From NCBI GenBank assembly GCA_002441525.1, contig DJWH01000098.1:12496-19118 (forward strand): a stretch of DNA of 6,623 bases, given 5' to 3'. Numbering within the stretch: position 1 is the first letter of the stretch; the number at the start of each line of letters is the position of its first letter. The translations under genes were made by a program, and so were the position numbers. Source of the stretch: Acholeplasmataceae bacterium UBA6235. GTDB taxonomy: Bacteria > Bacillota_I > Bacilli_A > Acholeplasmatales > UBA5453. A model generated the notes under the pieces. The model was not told the origin of the DNA. It did not search any database and saw only the letters and a program-made list of their open reading frames with translations. Shown piece by piece: positions 6,011 to 6,623 of this stretch.

Positions 6011-6623
6011 ATGAACTTAGAAAAAGTCATTGCCGATTTAATCAAACTCGGTAAAAAGAATAACAATGAAGTTAATTACAGCGATGTCATCAAACACGCC
6101 CCATTTGGGTCGCCAGATTATTTGGCAATCGAAGCGGCGTTGCTTGATGAAGACATCGATATCATGAATCTTGAAGTCGAAGAAGACATCATTGATGAGA
6201 TTGAAACCCCTGCCCCAGTGGTTGTGGATGAACTCGATGAAGAGGAAGAAGATTTGGATGAAGACATTGACTTCGATCAATTGTCTTTATCTTCACTTGA
6301 AATTGAAGACATCAAAGAAGAAGAACTGCTCAACATCGAGTCTTTACCATCATCGATTAAGGTCGATGACCCAGTGCGCATGTACTTAAAAGAAATCGGT
6401 CGTATTCCACTGTTAACCAGCGATGAAGAAGTCGATTTGGCTGTCCGTGTCAATAATGGTCGTTTTGCACAAGAACAGTTGGATGACATGAAAAATGATC
6501 AAGTCGATATCCCTGAAGAAGAAAGACTCCAACTTGAAAACATGGTAGAAGACGCGATTTATGCGAAAAATAGATTGGTTGAAGCCAATTATCGTTTGGT
6601 CGTTTCGATTGCGAAACGTTATG
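6011..6623 (+). CDS. rpoD: Principal sigma factor RpoD/SigA, N-terminal part (3' truncated by window edge)
   Basis: The frame stays open to the window end, giving 204 complete codons plus one base. Residues 1-45 look like a helical region 1.1-like domain. Residues 46-110 are extremely acidic: 31 Asp/Glu and a single Lys. Region 1.2 follows in canonical form ([22 protein letters not shown], residues 119-140). An insert of about 30 residues (151-184) precedes region 2.1, which starts [20 protein letters not shown] and is cut there. The intact [12 protein letters not shown] and AKRY motifs mark this gene, not its upstream neighbour, as the housekeeping sigma that directs most promoters. Position after dnaG is the standard location of rpoD/sigA. 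Regions 2.2 to 4 lie beyond the window, so DNA-recognition residues cannot be inspected. Confidence 0.93.
   Translation, partial: MNLEKVIADLIKLGKKNNNEVNYSDVIKHAPFGSPDYLAIEAALLDEDIDIMNLEVEEDIIDEIETPAPVVVDELDEEEEDLDEDIDFDQLSLSSLEIEDIKEEELLNIESLPSSIKVDDPVRMYLKEIGRIPLLTSDEEVDLAVRVNNGRFAQEQLDDMKNDQVDIPEEERLQLENMVEDAIYAKNRLVEANYRLVVSIAKRY

Noticed and set aside
6038..6280. Antisense open frame rich in Phe and Ile, looking membrane-like
   Set aside because: It is the reverse complement of the GAT/GAA-rich acidic segment of rpoD, which necessarily yields Ile/Phe codons. There is no start context or family match.
6171..6389. Second + strand frame of 72 codons inside rpoD
   Set aside because: It is a Lys/Ser/Leu-rich shadow frame over the acidic segment. 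The rpoD frame is clearly correct from region 1.2 and 2.1 motifs.

Overview
This window looks like chromosomal backbone from a low-GC Gram-positive bacterium of the Firmicutes/Mollicutes lineage. The best fit is an Acholeplasma-like mollicute that keeps the standard genetic code, though this is inferred from content and was not confirmed by any search. TGA acts as a stop: dnaG ends in TGA inside an ATGA overlap. Every tryptophan in the motifs I read is TGG, which argues against the TGA=Trp code of Mycoplasma and Spiroplasma. GC is roughly 40% in the lines sampled by eye, with a few richer patches. The gene order cdd-era-recO-glyS-dnaG-rpoD is a streamlined form of the Bacillus-type cluster, which also has ccpN and yqfL before dnaG.

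All seven genes lie on the + strand and are packed like one operon. Positions 1-240 hold the 3' end of cdd (cytidine deaminase). It overlaps era (GTPase for small-subunit maturation) by 17 nt, and era overlaps recO (recombination mediator) by another 17 nt. An 11-nt gap leads to glyS (homodimeric glycyl-tRNA synthetase). A 21-nt gap with a near-perfect Shine-Dalgarno leads to dnaG (primase). dnaG overlaps by 4 nt (ATGA) a complete sigma-70 family gene. After 13 nt comes a second sigma-70 gene, the canonical rpoD/sigA, cut by the window edge. No non-coding stretch exceeds 21 nt. I see no tRNA, rRNA, CRISPR array, insertion sequence, riboswitch or rho-independent terminator.

The genes link nucleotide salvage, ribosome assembly, DNA repair, tRNA charging, replication priming and transcription initiation. 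The dnaG-rpoD part corresponds to the classical macromolecular synthesis operon.

The unusual feature is the extra sigma factor at 4924-5997, inserted between dnaG and rpoD and translationally coupled to dnaG. It keeps the core-binding and DNA-melting motifs. It departs from the housekeeping consensus in region 1.2, at the 2.1/2.2 junction and in the C-terminal tail, and it lacks the very acidic segment carried by the downstream RpoD. Both sigmas share an uncommon short insert between regions 1.2 and 2.1, which suggests duplication within this lineage followed by divergence. A secondary point is a cysteine-free RecO that has lost its zinc finger.
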